The notes under the pieces are model-generated. The model saw only the letters and a program-made list of their open reading frames with translations. It was not told the DNA's origin and searched no databases. DNA of 64,000 bases from Alkalimonas delamerensis (GTDB lineage: Bacteria > Pseudomonadota > Gammaproteobacteria > Enterobacterales > Alteromonadaceae), in assembly GCF_030717955.1 (NCBI RefSeq), contig NZ_JAUZVY010000003.1:336432-400431 (forward strand), read 5' to 3'. Of this stretch, positions 1 to 8,648 are shown piece by piece. A program made the translations under genes and the position numbers. Positions within the stretch are counted from its first letter, which is position 1, and the number at the start of each line of letters is the position of its first letter.

Positions 1-2
1 GG

Positions 3-170
3 CCCTGGCAGCTGGATGGCTCGCCGGTTGGCTTTAGCACCTATCTGCAGTGGCACGACTCGCTGCAGTTTGGTTGGGCGCTGGCGATGGCGCTGCTCGG
101 TGTTTTGGGCATGCTGGCTGTGTTGCAACTGGAGCGCCTGCAACAGCCGGGTGAGCGGATCAGCAATTGA
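3..170 (+). CDS. C-terminal end of a membrane protein (partial)
   Basis: An open frame enters from the left edge and ends at a TGA at 168-170, giving the last 55 residues of a protein. A hydrophobic segment rich in Leu, Ala and Gly (about residues 24-41 of the fragment) is followed by a short polar tail, which suits a last transmembrane helix. The nlpD start lies 10 bases downstream, so the two genes are probably cotranscribed. The family cannot be named with confidence. The Pro-Trp-Gln near the start and the position before nlpD vaguely recall DUF368-type membrane proteins, but that is a guess. Confidence 0.5.
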   Translation, partial: PWQLDGSPVGFSTYLQWHDSLQFGWALAMALLGVLGMLAVLQLERLQQPGERISN

Positions 171-180
171 TGAGGGCCTG

Positions 181-1104
181 ATGAGTACAGCCAGGATGGT
201 CAGCCATGTTCCTAAGCGGCAGTGCAAACTGCCTTGCTGGCCTATCCTACTGCTTGGTTTGATGCTGATTGCGGGCTGCGCCAAACGCTCTGAACCGGCC
301 CCGGTTGCCGCTTTGGCAGTCAGCCCGGCCCAGTCTTCACGGGGGCCTCTTTCTGGTGACAGCTATCAGGTTCAGCGCGGGGATACGCTGTACTCCATTG
401 CTTTTCGAGCCGGCCAGGACTTTCGGGAGCTGGCCCGACGCAATCAGATTGAAGCACCTTACATCATTCACCCTGGCCAGCAGCTGCAGCTTCGGGGTCC
501 GGCGCCAGCCAGCCGCACGGCAGCCAGAACCGAGGTGGTCACTCAGCCGGCCCCGGTACAGACCCAGCCCGCGCGCTCTTCGGCAAGCACCCGTCAAGTG
601 GCGCCAGCAACCACAGCTCAGACCAATCCGGTTGCACCGGCAAAATCGGTTGCACCACGCCCACAAACCGGTTATGTTCATAATACTACAGCACAAAACC
701 AGAAAAAAACGGCAAACAATACCCCAGCAGGCGGGCGATTGCAATGGCAGTGGCCGACCCGAGGTACCATTCTGGCGCGTTTTTCGCATCAGGAGCATGG
801 CAGCAAAGGGATAAAAATTGCTGGCAGTGAAGGGCAGCGCATCAATGCAGCCGCCGCCGGGCAGGTGGTATACGCCGGCAATGCACTGCGAGGTTACGGT
901 AATTTAATCATCATCAAGCACAACGATGATTACCTGAGTGCTTATGCGCACAACAGCCGTTTGCGAGTCCGTGAGCAGCAGCAGGTGGAGGCTGGACAAC
1001 ACATTGCCGACATGGGAAGTACTGAGGCGAGCCGAACACAATTGCACTTTGAAATTCGTTTTCGGGGGCAATCGGTCGACCCGCTGCAGTTTCTACCCAG
1101 ATAA
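181..1104 (+). CDS. nlpD: NlpD-type LysM/LytM lipoprotein (amidase activator)
   Basis: Predicted 307-residue outer-membrane lipoprotein. The signal peptide ends in an Ala-Gly-Cys lipobox near residue 36, followed by a LysM domain (about residues 55-105, beginning YQVQRGDTLYSIA), a Pro/Ala/Gln/Thr-rich linker, and a C-terminal LytM/M23 domain (about 185-305). The usual zinc ligands are degenerate: the first motif reads SKGIKI instead of His-x3-Asp, and only HFEIR remains of the second. This is the state of NlpD and EnvC proteins, which activate cell-wall amidases rather than cut peptidoglycan. The frame is open back to position 16, but ATG 181 follows a GAGGG at 172-176 and the upstream stop. 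Placement just before rpoS is conserved in gammaproteobacteria, where part of rpoS transcription starts inside nlpD. Confidence 0.93.
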   Translation: MSTARMVSHVPKRQCKLPCWPILLLGLMLIAGCAKRSEPAPVAALAVSPAQSSRGPLSGDSYQVQRGDTLYSIAFRAGQDFRELARRNQIEAPYIIHPGQQLQLRGPAPASRTAARTEVVTQPAPVQTQPARSSASTRQVAPATTAQTNPVAPAKSVAPRPQTGYVHNTTAQNQKKTANNTPAGGRLQWQWPTRGTILARFSHQEHGSKGIKIAGSEGQRINAAAAGQVVYAGNALRGYGNLIIIKHNDDYLSAYAHNSRLRVREQQQVEAGQHIADMGSTEASRTQLHFEIRFRGQSVDPLQFLPR

Positions 1105-1206
1105 CGATGAGAAACACCATAACAACAGACGTCCCGAAGGACGCAGCGACGGACAGCCTCAGGCAGAGCTGGACCGAATGTACCCTTGTAGATGTGGGAG
1201 AAGGAT

Positions 1207-2211
1207 ATGGGCTCCAAGGCAAGACATGAGCAAAATGAACGCAGCAATGATGATTTGAACGAAGACTTGTCTCTGATCGACGAGGCGGAAGACGCGGATG
1301 AGCCGGATGCCGCTGCCTTAGCTGATGACAATGATACCGAAAGTGATGATGTCTTTGCCCGGGATGACAGCTACCGTGCATTGGATGCGACTCAAATGTA
1401 TTTGGGCGAAATCGGTTTTTCGCCTTTGCTGACGGCAGAAGAGGAAGTTTACTTTTCCCGTCTCGCCCTCAAAGGCGATGAAGCTGCCCGCAAACGCATG
1501 ATTGAAAGCAACTTACGTTTGGTGGTTAAAATTGCCCGTCGTTACATCAATCGGGGTCTGGCCTTGCTGGATTTGATTGAGGAAGGCAATCTGGGCTTGA
1601 TTCGCGCGGTAGAGAAGTTTGATCCAGAGCGTGGCTTTCGCTTTTCGACCTATGCCACCTGGTGGATCCGTCAAACCATTGAGCGGGCCATCATGAATCA
1701 GACCCGTACCATCCGTCTGCCCATTCATGTGGTGAAAGAACTCAACATTTACCTGCGTGCTGCCCGCGAGTTGTCGCAAAAACTGGATCATGAACCCACC
1801 GCTGAAGAAATCGCCACAGCACTGGATAAGCCGGTGGAAGAAGTGAGCAAGATGCTTAAACTGAATGAGCGCATTACCTCTGTCGATGGTTTGGCTGCGG
1901 GCTCCTCCGACAAGCAACTGTTGGATGTGATTGCCGATGACAAAGAGCTGGGCCCGGAAATGGAGCTGCAGGACCAGGACATCAAGCAACATCTGGTGCA
2001 GTGGTTGGATGAACTAAATCCCAAACAACGCGAAGTGCTGGCCCGACGTTTTGGCTTGCTCGGTTACGAGCCCTCGACCCTGGAAGATGTTGGTCATGAA
2101 ATCGGTTTAACCCGGGAGCGGGTGCGGCAAATTCAGGTGGAGGCGTTGCGCCGGTTAAAAGAAATCGTCACCCATCAGGGGCTCAATATCGAAACTTTGT
2201 TTCAGGATTGA
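1207..2211 (+). CDS. rpoS: RNA polymerase sigma factor RpoS
   Basis: Stationary-phase/general-stress sigma-70 factor, 334 residues. An acidic N-terminal stretch (region 1.1) precedes the RpoS signature DATQMYLGEIG. Region 2 holds the very conserved RFSTYATWWIRQTIERAI core-binding and -10-recognition helices. Region 4 holds the helix-turn-helix with TLEDVGHEIGLTRERVRQIQ. An ATG at 1192 is also in frame, but GGGAG at 1196-1200 sits six bases before ATG 1207, so 1207 is preferred. The gene lies between nlpD and a convergent mutS and ends in a shared hairpin terminator. Transcription probably comes largely from within or upstream of nlpD. Confidence 0.97.
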   Translation: MGSKARHEQNERSNDDLNEDLSLIDEAEDADEPDAAALADDNDTESDDVFARDDSYRALDATQMYLGEIGFSPLLTAEEEVYFSRLALKGDEAARKRMIESNLRLVVKIARRYINRGLALLDLIEEGNLGLIRAVEKFDPERGFRFSTYATWWIRQTIERAIMNQTRTIRLPIHVVKELNIYLRAARELSQKLDHEPTAEEIATALDKPVEEVSKMLKLNERITSVDGLAAGSSDKQLLDVIADDKELGPEMELQDQDIKQHLVQWLDELNPKQREVLARRFGLLGYEPSTLEDVGHEIGLTRERVRQIQVEALRRLKEIVTHQGLNIETLFQD

Positions 2212-2240
2212 TGGCCCGGTAGTGATGCCCTTCTGCCACA

Positions 2241-2270
2241 AACAAAAAGCGCCGTCTGGCGCTTTTTGTT
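2241..2270. terminator. Bidirectional terminator between rpoS and mutS
   Basis: A perfect 13-bp stem, AACAAAAAGCGCC (2241-2253) and its complement (2258-2270), encloses a 4-base loop. A-rich and T-rich flanks give a U-tract on either strand. It serves rpoS on the plus strand and mutS on the minus strand. The mutS stop codon overlaps its last base. Confidence 0.9.
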
Positions 2271-4846
2271 TAGTCTGTTAGCTGACCTTTCAGCTGGTAC
2301 AGCAAGTCAAGCGCCTGGCGTGCACTGAGTTCATCCGGATTGATGCCACGCAACTGTTGCACGATTGGGTGCTCCGGGGCTAACAGCTCAAGTTGGGATG
2401 CGCTGGCTGGGCCAGTGTCCAGAGGGCGGGCCGGTTCGGCTTGCTCCAGTTGCTGCAATTTGCGTCTGGCTTGCTGGATCACCATCTTGGGGACGCCTGC
2501 CAATTGCGCGACCTGCAAACCAAAGCTTTTGCTGGCGGCGCCTGGGTGCACATGGTGCATAAAGGCGATGCTGTCGCCGTGCTCAACTGCATCAAAATGC
2601 ACATTGGCCAAGCCGTCCAGCTCATCGGCCAGTTGGGTCAGCTCAAAGTAATGGGTAGCGAATAAGGTCATGGCCTTTAGCTGCCGGGCCAGATAGTCGG
2701 CACAGGCCCAGGCCAGAGAGAGGCCATCGTAGGTGCTGGTGCCGCGACCAATTTCATCCATCAGCACCAGGCTGTTGGGGGTGGCATGGTGCAAGATGGT
2801 GGCTGTTTCGGTCATTTCCACCATAAAGGTTGAACGACCAGAGGCCAGATCGTCCGAGGCACCGACCCGGGTAAAGATCCGATCAATCGGGCCGATGATG
2901 GCTCGCTCTGCCGGCACATAGCAGCCGATGGCGGCCATCAGCACAATCAGTGCGGTCTGGCGCATATAGGTCGATTTACCGCCCATATTGGGGCCGGTCA
3001 CCAGCAGCATGCGCTGCGCCGGCGAGAGCTCGAGCGGGTTGGCAATAAAAGGTTCACTCAGCACCTGCTCCACCACCGGGTGCCGTCCCTGTTCAATTTG
3101 AATACCGATGGCATTCTGCAGCTCGGGCCTCTGGTAATTCAGCGCATCGGCCCGTTCGGCGAAGTTGCTTAACACATCCAGTTGCGACAAGGCGGCTGCC
3201 AGTTGCTGCAGAGCTTCGAGTTGTGGCAGAATTTGATCGAACAGGGCGTCGTACAGCTGCTTTTCCAGTGCCAGCGCCTTGCTTTGACTGCCGAGTACCT
3301 TGTCTTCGTACTCTTTTAACTCTGGAATAATAAAACGCTCGTTGTTCTTCAGTGTTTGGCGACGAATGTAGTCGGCCGGAACCTTGTGATCCGAGCCGCG
3401 GCCAATCTCAATGTAGTAGCCATGCACCTTGTTAAAACCAACTTTGAGCGAGCTGATGCCGGTGCGCTCTTTTTCCCGGGTCTCCAGTTGCTGCAAATAG
3501 TCGGTGGCGCCGGTAGCCAGCGCTCGCCAGTGGTCTAGCTCGTCGTGGTAACCTGATGCTATCACGCCGCCGTCGCGGATCAGCACCGGCGGTTGTTCGA
3601 CAATGGCTTGTTCCAGCAGAGTGCAAAGCTCCGGCAGAGGCTGCACTTGTTGGTACAATTCGGTGAGCAAAGCACAGTGCCAGCTGCTCGCCAGTGGCTG
3701 CAGACTTGGTAGTTGCTGCAGAGCCTGGCGCAATCGGGCAAAGTCGCGCGGCCTGGCTGAGCGTAGCGCCAGCCGGGCAATCACCCGCTCAATATCGCCA
3801 ATCTGCTTGAGTTGAGGTTGCAGCTCCGGGTAGCTGTCGCTCAGCTCGCTAACGGCCTGCAATCGCTGTTCAACGCGATGATGTTGCCGAAGTGGTGCCT
3901 GGATCCAGCGCTGCAATAAGCGGGATCCCATTGCGGTTTGGGTCTGATCCAGCACATCCAGCAGGGTATGCTCCCGACCACCGGCCAGATTTTGCGTCAG
4001 CTCCAGATTACGACGGGTAGCGGCATCCAGCACAATGTAATCATCGCCTTGCTCTTTGGCGATGGCGCGAAGATGCGGCAACTGGCTGCGCTGGGTGTCC
4101 TTGACGTACTGCATCAAACAGCCCGCCGCCATCAGGCCAGCCGGAGCATCCTCCACCCCAAAGCTCAGCAAATCCTTGGTACCAAACTGCTGGCACAATA
4201 AACGGCGGGCGGTTTCTATTTCAAACTCCCAGGCCGGACGGCGACGATTGCTGCAGCGAGACGGCAGCAGCTGTTGTGCTAACAGTTCCTCGCTGTACAA
4301 CAGCTCGGCCGGTTGCAGTCGCTGCAGCAAGGCCTGCACATCGCTGTCGTTGTCGAGCTGCTGCAGCAAAAAGCGGCCACTGGCTAAATCCAGCCAGGCC
4401 ACACCAAACTGATTTTTGTGCTGCACTAGGCAGGCCAGTAGGGTATCGCGCCGCTCTTGCATCAGGGCTTCATCGGTGACGGTGCCTGGGGTCACAATAC
4501 GTACGACCTGACGCTCAACCGGACCTTTGCTGGTGGCCGGATCGCCAATCTGCTCGCAGATGGCAACCGACTCGCCCAGCTGTACCAGCCGGGCCAGGTA
4601 GGACTCAACGGCATGGTAGGGCACACCAGCCATCGGGATCGGTTGACCACCACTTTGACCGCGTTTGGTCAACGAGATATCCAGCAAGCGGGCTGCTTTT
4701 TTCGCATCGTCGTAAAACAGCTCGTAAAAATCACCCATACGGTAGAACAGCAGAATGTCCGGGTGCTGGGCTTTTAAGCCCAGATACTGTTGCATCATCG
4801 GAGTGTGGGCACTGGCAGCTTGCCCCAAAGTGGTGGTGGACGGCAT
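2270..4846 (-). CDS. mutS: DNA mismatch repair ATPase MutS
   Basis: Mismatch-recognition ATPase of 858 residues, the usual MutS length. The N-terminal mismatch-binding domain contains GDFYELF, whose Phe-x-Glu stacks on and contacts the mispair. The core, lever and clamp domains follow. The C-terminal ABC-type ATPase has Walker A GPNMGGKST (around residue 620) and Walker B LVLMDEIGRGTSTYDG. It works with MutL to start strand-directed repair. It is convergent with rpoS (an ancient gammaproteobacterial neighbourhood) and divergent from pncC, with only 33 bases between the two starts, so the promoters must lie back to back or inside coding sequence. Confidence 0.98.
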   Translation of the reverse strand: MPSTTTLGQAASAHTPMMQQYLGLKAQHPDILLFYRMGDFYELFYDDAKKAARLLDISLTKRGQSGGQPIPMAGVPYHAVESYLARLVQLGESVAICEQIGDPATSKGPVERQVVRIVTPGTVTDEALMQERRDTLLACLVQHKNQFGVAWLDLASGRFLLQQLDNDSDVQALLQRLQPAELLYSEELLAQQLLPSRCSNRRRPAWEFEIETARRLLCQQFGTKDLLSFGVEDAPAGLMAAGCLMQYVKDTQRSQLPHLRAIAKEQGDDYIVLDAATRRNLELTQNLAGGREHTLLDVLDQTQTAMGSRLLQRWIQAPLRQHHRVEQRLQAVSELSDSYPELQPQLKQIGDIERVIARLALRSARPRDFARLRQALQQLPSLQPLASSWHCALLTELYQQVQPLPELCTLLEQAIVEQPPVLIRDGGVIASGYHDELDHWRALATGATDYLQQLETREKERTGISSLKVGFNKVHGYYIEIGRGSDHKVPADYIRRQTLKNNERFIIPELKEYEDKVLGSQSKALALEKQLYDALFDQILPQLEALQQLAAALSQLDVLSNFAERADALNYQRPELQNAIGIQIEQGRHPVVEQVLSEPFIANPLELSPAQRMLLVTGPNMGGKSTYMRQTALIVLMAAIGCYVPAERAIIGPIDRIFTRVGASDDLASGRSTFMVEMTETATILHHATPNSLVLMDEIGRGTSTYDGLSLAWACADYLARQLKAMTLFATHYFELTQLADELDGLANVHFDAVEHGDSIAFMHHVHPGAASKSFGLQVAQLAGVPKMVIQQARRKLQQLEQAEPARPLDTGPASASQLELLAPEHPIVQQLRGINPDELSARQALDLLYQLKGQLTD

Positions 4847-4879
4847 AATAGCGTTACATTCCTTGCATCTGGATCACTG

Positions 4880-5380
4880 ATGAACAAAGTCACCGACACC
4901 ATGCAACTGGCACAGACGCTGGGCCAGTTATTAAAAGCGCAAAAGCGGATGGTGACGGCGGCGGAATCCTGTACCGGCGGTGGCTTGGCTTACAGCCTGA
5001 CCGCTGTGGCCGGTAGCTCTGCGTATCTGGACCGCAGTTTTGTCACCTATAGTAACAAATCCAAACAGCAATTATTAGCGGTGGATGCGCAAACCCTGCA
5101 GCAGCATGGTGCTGTTAGCCTGCAAACGGTGCAGGAAATGGCGGCAGGTGCCGCCAAAGCGGCAGAAGCGGATTTGGCGATTGCGATTTCCGGTATCGCC
5201 GGGCCTGATGGCGGCTCCGAGCACAAGCCGGTAGGCACGGTGTGTTTTGCCTTTTGGCTGGATGGCATCTGCACCAGCAATCAGCAACACTTTGCCGGCG
5301 ACCGGACGCAGATTCGCCAGCAGGCCATCGATTTCGCGCTGCAACAAAGCATCCGGCTGTTGACAGCGGCTTCAAACTAA
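4880..5380 (+). CDS. pncC: Nicotinamide-nucleotide amidase (CinA C-terminal family)
   Basis: Stand-alone CinA C-terminal domain of 166 residues, equivalent to E. coli PncC/YgaD. The family deamidates nicotinamide mononucleotide to nicotinate mononucleotide in the pyridine-nucleotide salvage cycle. The family signature VTAAESCTGGGLA lies near residue 25 and SGIAGPDGGS near residue 105. The frame is open further upstream, but that region overlaps the mutS start, and ATG 4880 aligns with the expected N-terminus. It is the usual upstream neighbour of recA. The recA SOS box begins four bases after its stop. Confidence 0.93.
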   Translation: MNKVTDTMQLAQTLGQLLKAQKRMVTAAESCTGGGLAYSLTAVAGSSAYLDRSFVTYSNKSKQQLLAVDAQTLQQHGAVSLQTVQEMAAGAAKAAEADLAIAISGIAGPDGGSEHKPVGTVCFAFWLDGICTSNQQHFAGDRTQIRQQAIDFALQQSIRLLTAASN

Positions 5381-5388
5381 ACTACTGT
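5360..5388 (+). promoter_or_regulatory. Probable recA promoter
   Basis: TTGACA (5360-5365), a 17-base spacer and TACTGT (5383-5388) form a good sigma-70 promoter. The -35 lies inside the end of pncC. The -10 overlaps the LexA box that follows, so bound LexA would block polymerase. Confidence 0.65.
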
Positions 5389-5400
5389 ATGCTCATACAG
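5385..5400 (+). promoter_or_regulatory. LexA (SOS) box of recA
   Basis: CTGTATGCTCATACAG matches the gammaproteobacterial LexA consensus CTGT-N8-ACAG exactly and is palindromic apart from its centre. It lies 34 bases before the recA start codon and 4 bases after the pncC stop, as expected for SOS control of recA. Confidence 0.93.
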
Positions 5401-5434
5401 CATTCAGCCCAATCCAATTTTTCGGGAGTCATCA

Positions 5435-6481
5435 ATGGACGACAATAAACAAAAAGCGCTGGCCGCCGCCTTAGGCCAAATTGAACGTCAGTTCGGTAAA
5501 GGCTCGATTATGCGGCTGGGCGACAGCACAGCGCTGGATATTGCCTCTGTTTCGACCGGCTCGTTAGGGTTGGACATTGCACTGGGCATTGGCGGTTTGC
5601 CGTATGGTCGTATTGTGGAGATCTACGGGCCTGAATCCTCCGGTAAAACTACGCTCACCTTACAGGTGATTGCTGAAGCGCAGCGCGCCGGTAAAACCTG
5701 TGCCTTTATCGACGCTGAGCATGCGCTGGACCCAGTGTATGCCGCCAAGCTGGGGGTCAATGTCGATGATTTGCTGGTGTCGCAGCCGGATACCGGTGAG
5801 CAGGCGCTGGAAATTTGCGATATGTTGGTACGTTCAGCCGCGGTCGATGTGGTCATTGTCGACTCGGTCGCCGCCTTAACGCCGAAAGCGGAAATTGAAG
5901 GCGATATGGGCGATAGCCACATGGGTCTGCAGGCACGTCTGATGTCGCAAGCCTTGCGTAAGTTGACTGCTAATATCAAGCGCTCCAACACCCTGTGCAT
6001 TTTTATCAACCAAATCCGGATGAAGATTGGCGTGATGTTCGGCAACCCGGAAACCACCACCGGTGGTAATGCACTGAAGTTCTATGCTTCTGTCCGGTTG
6101 GATATCCGCCGCATTGGCTCGGTGAAAGATGGTGATGAAATCATCGGCAACGAAACCCGGGTTAAAGTGGTGAAAAACAAAGTAGCGCCGCCGTTTAAGC
6201 AAGCGGAGTTTATCATCACCTACGGCCAGGGCATCAACAAGCAGGGCGAGCTGCTGGATCTGGGCGTGCAGGAAAAACTGGTCGATAAATCCGGTGCCTG
6301 GTATGCCTATCAGGGCAATAAAGTTGGCCAGGGCAAAGCCAATGCGATGAAGTTTCTACTGGACAATCCGGCCATCGCTAATGAAATTGAAACCGAACTG
6401 CGCAACCGTCTACTGCTTAAGCCTGAAGCTTTGAAGCAAGCCGGTGCGGATGCAGCCGAGAGTCTGGCTGCCGACGACTAG
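5435..6481 (+). CDS. recA: Recombinase RecA
   Basis: DNA strand-exchange protein and LexA co-protease of 348 residues. Walker A is GPESSGKTT (about residues 66-74). The L2 DNA-binding loop region and the NQIRMKIGVMFGNPETTTGG signature are intact, and the C-terminus is acidic as usual. GGGAG at 5424-5428 is six bases before ATG 5435. Transcription is expected from the LexA-controlled promoter just upstream, and a strong terminator follows. recX, usually the next gene, is displaced about 7.4 kb downstream here. Confidence 0.99.
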   Translation: MDDNKQKALAAALGQIERQFGKGSIMRLGDSTALDIASVSTGSLGLDIALGIGGLPYGRIVEIYGPESSGKTTLTLQVIAEAQRAGKTCAFIDAEHALDPVYAAKLGVNVDDLLVSQPDTGEQALEICDMLVRSAAVDVVIVDSVAALTPKAEIEGDMGDSHMGLQARLMSQALRKLTANIKRSNTLCIFINQIRMKIGVMFGNPETTTGGNALKFYASVRLDIRRIGSVKDGDEIIGNETRVKVVKNKVAPPFKQAEFIITYGQGINKQGELLDLGVQEKLVDKSGAWYAYQGNKVGQGKANAMKFLLDNPAIANEIETELRNRLLLKPEALKQAGADAAESLAADD

Positions 6482-6506
6482 CTGCGTCGAACGTTATCCC
6501 CCTTCC

Positions 6507-6531
6507 AGCCAGCCTTGTTGCTGGCTTTTTT
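6507..6531 (+). terminator. Terminator of recA
   Basis: AGCCAGC (6507-6513) pairs with GCTGGCT (6520-6526) around a 6-base loop and runs into T6. It should separate recA transcription from the methionine operon. Confidence 0.88.
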
Positions 6532-6567
6532 GTGCGTTTGAGCTAGAGGATAGCTTACTTAATCTGT

Positions 6568-6591
6568 AGACGTCTATACGTTTAGAAGTTG
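6568..6591 (+). promoter_or_regulatory. MetJ-type operator (tandem met boxes) upstream of metA
   Basis: AGACGTCT at 6568-6575 is an exact copy of the 8-bp MetJ consensus met box. It is followed without a gap by ATACGTTT (6576-6583, 6 of 8 matches) and AGAAGTTG (6584-6591, 5 of 8). MetJ binds cooperatively to two or more contiguous boxes when S-adenosylmethionine is abundant. The array lies 60-83 bases before the metA start. A weak promoter (TTGAGC at 6538-6543 with TAATCT at 6560-6565) would be covered or abutted by it. metJ itself is not in the window. Confidence 0.8.
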
Positions 6592-6650
6592 ACTTTTTGC
6601 CGTCTTTTGCGCACACTGCCAGCTATGTTCAATTGGGCGATGGAAGCGTT

Positions 6651-7574
6651 ATGCCTATCAAAGTTGTCGATCAGTTGCCGGCTATTGGGGCCTTGTCGGC
6701 TGAAAATGTCTTTGTGATGACCGAAAGCCGGGCGGCCAGTCAGGATATCCGGCCGCAGCACATTGCCATCTTAAACCTGATGCCCAATAAAATAACCACT
6801 GAGATCCAGTTGCTGCGACTGTTGGCCAACTCACCATTGCAGGTGGATGTGGAATTGCTCAGGTTGGATGACCATGTCAGCAAGCACACGCCGGAAAGTC
6901 ATTTGAACTGCTTTTACCGCTATTTCTCGCAGGTTGCAGAGCAAAAGTACGATGGGCTTATTATCACCGGCGCTCCCCTTGGGCTGGTCGACTATGAGGA
7001 TGTGACTTACTGGGATCAGCTGGAAGGGATCCTGAGCTGGGCCGACAGCCACGTCACCTCCACCTTATTCTTGTGTTGGGCTGCCCATGCGGCTTTGTAC
7101 CATTATTATGGCTTGCAGCGTGAGATCCGTGGCGAGAAGCTGTCCGGTGTCTACAACCAGCAGTTGGTGCAGCCTTTGTGCCCGCTGGTGCGCGGTTTTG
7201 ATGATGAATTTAAAGTGCCGCATTCGCGCTATGCCCAGGTGCCCAAGCAGCGCTTTGCCCAGCACGATGATTTGCATATTCTGGCCGAGTCCGATGTCAC
7301 CGGCCCCTATTTGCTGCAAAACAGCAGTGGCAGCCGGGTCTTTGTCACCGGCCACCCGGAGTACGATGTCAATACGCTGGCCGATGAGTATCAGCGTGAT
7401 CTGGCCGCTGGACAAAATCCCCGGATACCCGAGCATTACTTTCCAGGCGATGATCCGGCGCAGCCACCGCTGAAGCTGTGGCAAAGCCACGCCTTTTTGT
7501 TATTCAGCAATTGGTTGAACTATTATGTCTATCAGGCCACACCCTTCGATTTGGGTGCCATTGGCCGGAAGTGA
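6651..7574 (+). CDS. metA: Homoserine O-succinyltransferase MetA
   Basis: First committed enzyme of methionine synthesis, acylating homoserine; 307 residues, the normal length. The start is placed at MPIKVVDQLPAIG, which matches the MetA N-terminus, with GGAAG at 6642-6646. The frame runs upstream to a TTG at 6597, but that part overlaps the operator zone. The catalytic cysteine is Cys142 (LFLCWAAHAA) and the catalytic His/Glu pair is in GHPEYD. The acyl-CoA-specificity loop reads TGAPLG, with the Gly found in succinyl-CoA users rather than the Glu of acetyl-CoA users. It is followed six bases later by the first half of methionine synthase, so metA and metH form an operon under the met boxes. 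Confidence 0.95.
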   Translation: MPIKVVDQLPAIGALSAENVFVMTESRAASQDIRPQHIAILNLMPNKITTEIQLLRLLANSPLQVDVELLRLDDHVSKHTPESHLNCFYRYFSQVAEQKYDGLIITGAPLGLVDYEDVTYWDQLEGILSWADSHVTSTLFLCWAAHAALYHYYGLQREIRGEKLSGVYNQQLVQPLCPLVRGFDDEFKVPHSRYAQVPKQRFAQHDDLHILAESDVTGPYLLQNSSGSRVFVTGHPEYDVNTLADEYQRDLAAGQNPRIPEHYFPGDDPAQPPLKLWQSHAFLLFSNWLNYYVYQATPFDLGAIGRK

Positions 7575-7580
7575 GGTATC

Positions 7581-8648
7581 ATGAGTAAGGCTCGATTAAC
7601 CCCAGCCCAACTAAGCACAGCTCTGTCACAGCGTATTATGATTCTGGATGGCGCCATGGGCACCATGATCCAGGCGCACCAGTTGCAAGAGGCCGATTAC
7701 CGCGGCAGCGAGTTCATTGATTGGCCGACGGATTTAAAAGGCAACAATGATCTGCTGGTACTGACCCAGCCTGACATCATTCGCGAAATCCACCGGGAGT
7801 ATCTGCTGGCTGGGGCCGATATTGTCGAAACCAACAGCTTTAATGCCACCACCATCGCCATGGCCGACTACCAGATGGAAGGCCTGTCGGCCCGCATCAA
7901 TCGCGAGGCAGCCCGACTGGCGCGAGAATCCTGTGATGAAATCACGGCCCAGACACCGGAGCGGCCCCGCTATGTCGCAGGGGTGCTGGGGCCAACCAAC
8001 CGCACCGCCTCGATTTCACCCGATGTCAATGATCCTGGCTTTCGCAATGTCAGCTTTGATGAATTGGTGCTGGCCTACAAAGAGTCGACCCATGCCTTGG
8101 TTGAAGGCGGAGCCGACATCATTATGCTGGAAACCATTTTTGACACCTTGAATGCCAAAGCTGCCGCCTTTGCCGTGTTGGAGGTGTTTGATGAGCTTGG
8201 TTTTGAGCTACCGGTGATGATCTCCGGCACCATCACCGATGCCTCCGGCCGAACCCTGTCGGGCCAGACCACCGAAGCTTTTTATCACTCACTGGCGCAT
8301 GTCAAACCAGTCAGTTTTGGACTGAATTGCGCACTGGGGCCGGATTTACTGCGCCCTTATGTCGAGGCGCTTTCCACCGTGTCGGAAGCCTATGTCTCGG
8401 TGCATCCCAATGCCGGTTTGCCAAATGAATTTGGCGAGTATGATTTGGGCGCTGACGAAATGGCAGCAGAGATTGCCGACTGGGCCCGCCAAGGCTTCGT
8501 CAATATTGTCGGCGGTTGCTGCGGCACCACGCCAGAGCACATTGCTACCATTGCTGCCGCGGTGGCTGGCGTCACACCGCGTCAACCTAAGGCGGTTCGT
8601 CATCAGTTTCATCTGGCTGGGCTGGAAGCTTTTTCACCGGAGTGGTAA
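7581..8648 (+). CDS. metH: Methionine synthase, homocysteine-binding half (split MetH, N-part)
   Basis: A 355-residue protein equal to the first domain of cobalamin-dependent methionine synthase, a TIM barrel that binds and activates homocysteine through zinc. All three zinc cysteines are present: Cys250 in GLNCALG and Cys313-Cys314 in GGCCGTTPEHI. LDGAMGTMIQ near the N-terminus matches full-length MetH. In E. coli this domain is fused to the folate, cobalamin and activation domains. Here the frame stops with TAA at 8646-8648, just after the GLE motif that closes the domain, and the rest follows as a separate overlapping gene. The Shine-Dalgarno GTGAGG overlaps the metA stop. It should need the product of the next gene to make methionine. 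Confidence 0.9.
   Translation: MSKARLTPAQLSTALSQRIMILDGAMGTMIQAHQLQEADYRGSEFIDWPTDLKGNNDLLVLTQPDIIREIHREYLLAGADIVETNSFNATTIAMADYQMEGLSARINREAARLARESCDEITAQTPERPRYVAGVLGPTNRTASISPDVNDPGFRNVSFDELVLAYKESTHALVEGGADIIMLETIFDTLNAKAAAFAVLEVFDELGFELPVMISGTITDASGRTLSGQTTEAFYHSLAHVKPVSFGLNCALGPDLLRPYVEALSTVSEAYVSVHPNAGLPNEFGEYDLGADEMAAEIADWARQGFVNIVGGCCGTTPEHIATIAAAVAGVTPRQPKAVRHQFHLAGLEAFSPEW

Noticed and set aside
16..180. Upstream extension of nlpD to position 16
   Set aside because: It would add residues before a complete lipoprotein signal peptide and overlap another frame that encodes a membrane helix ending at 170.
337..798. Long minus-strand frames opposite nlpD, alaS, oadA, lolB/hemA and similar genes
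   Set aside because: They are shadows in high-GC genes whose plus- or minus-strand partner has clear family motifs; none has a recognisable domain.
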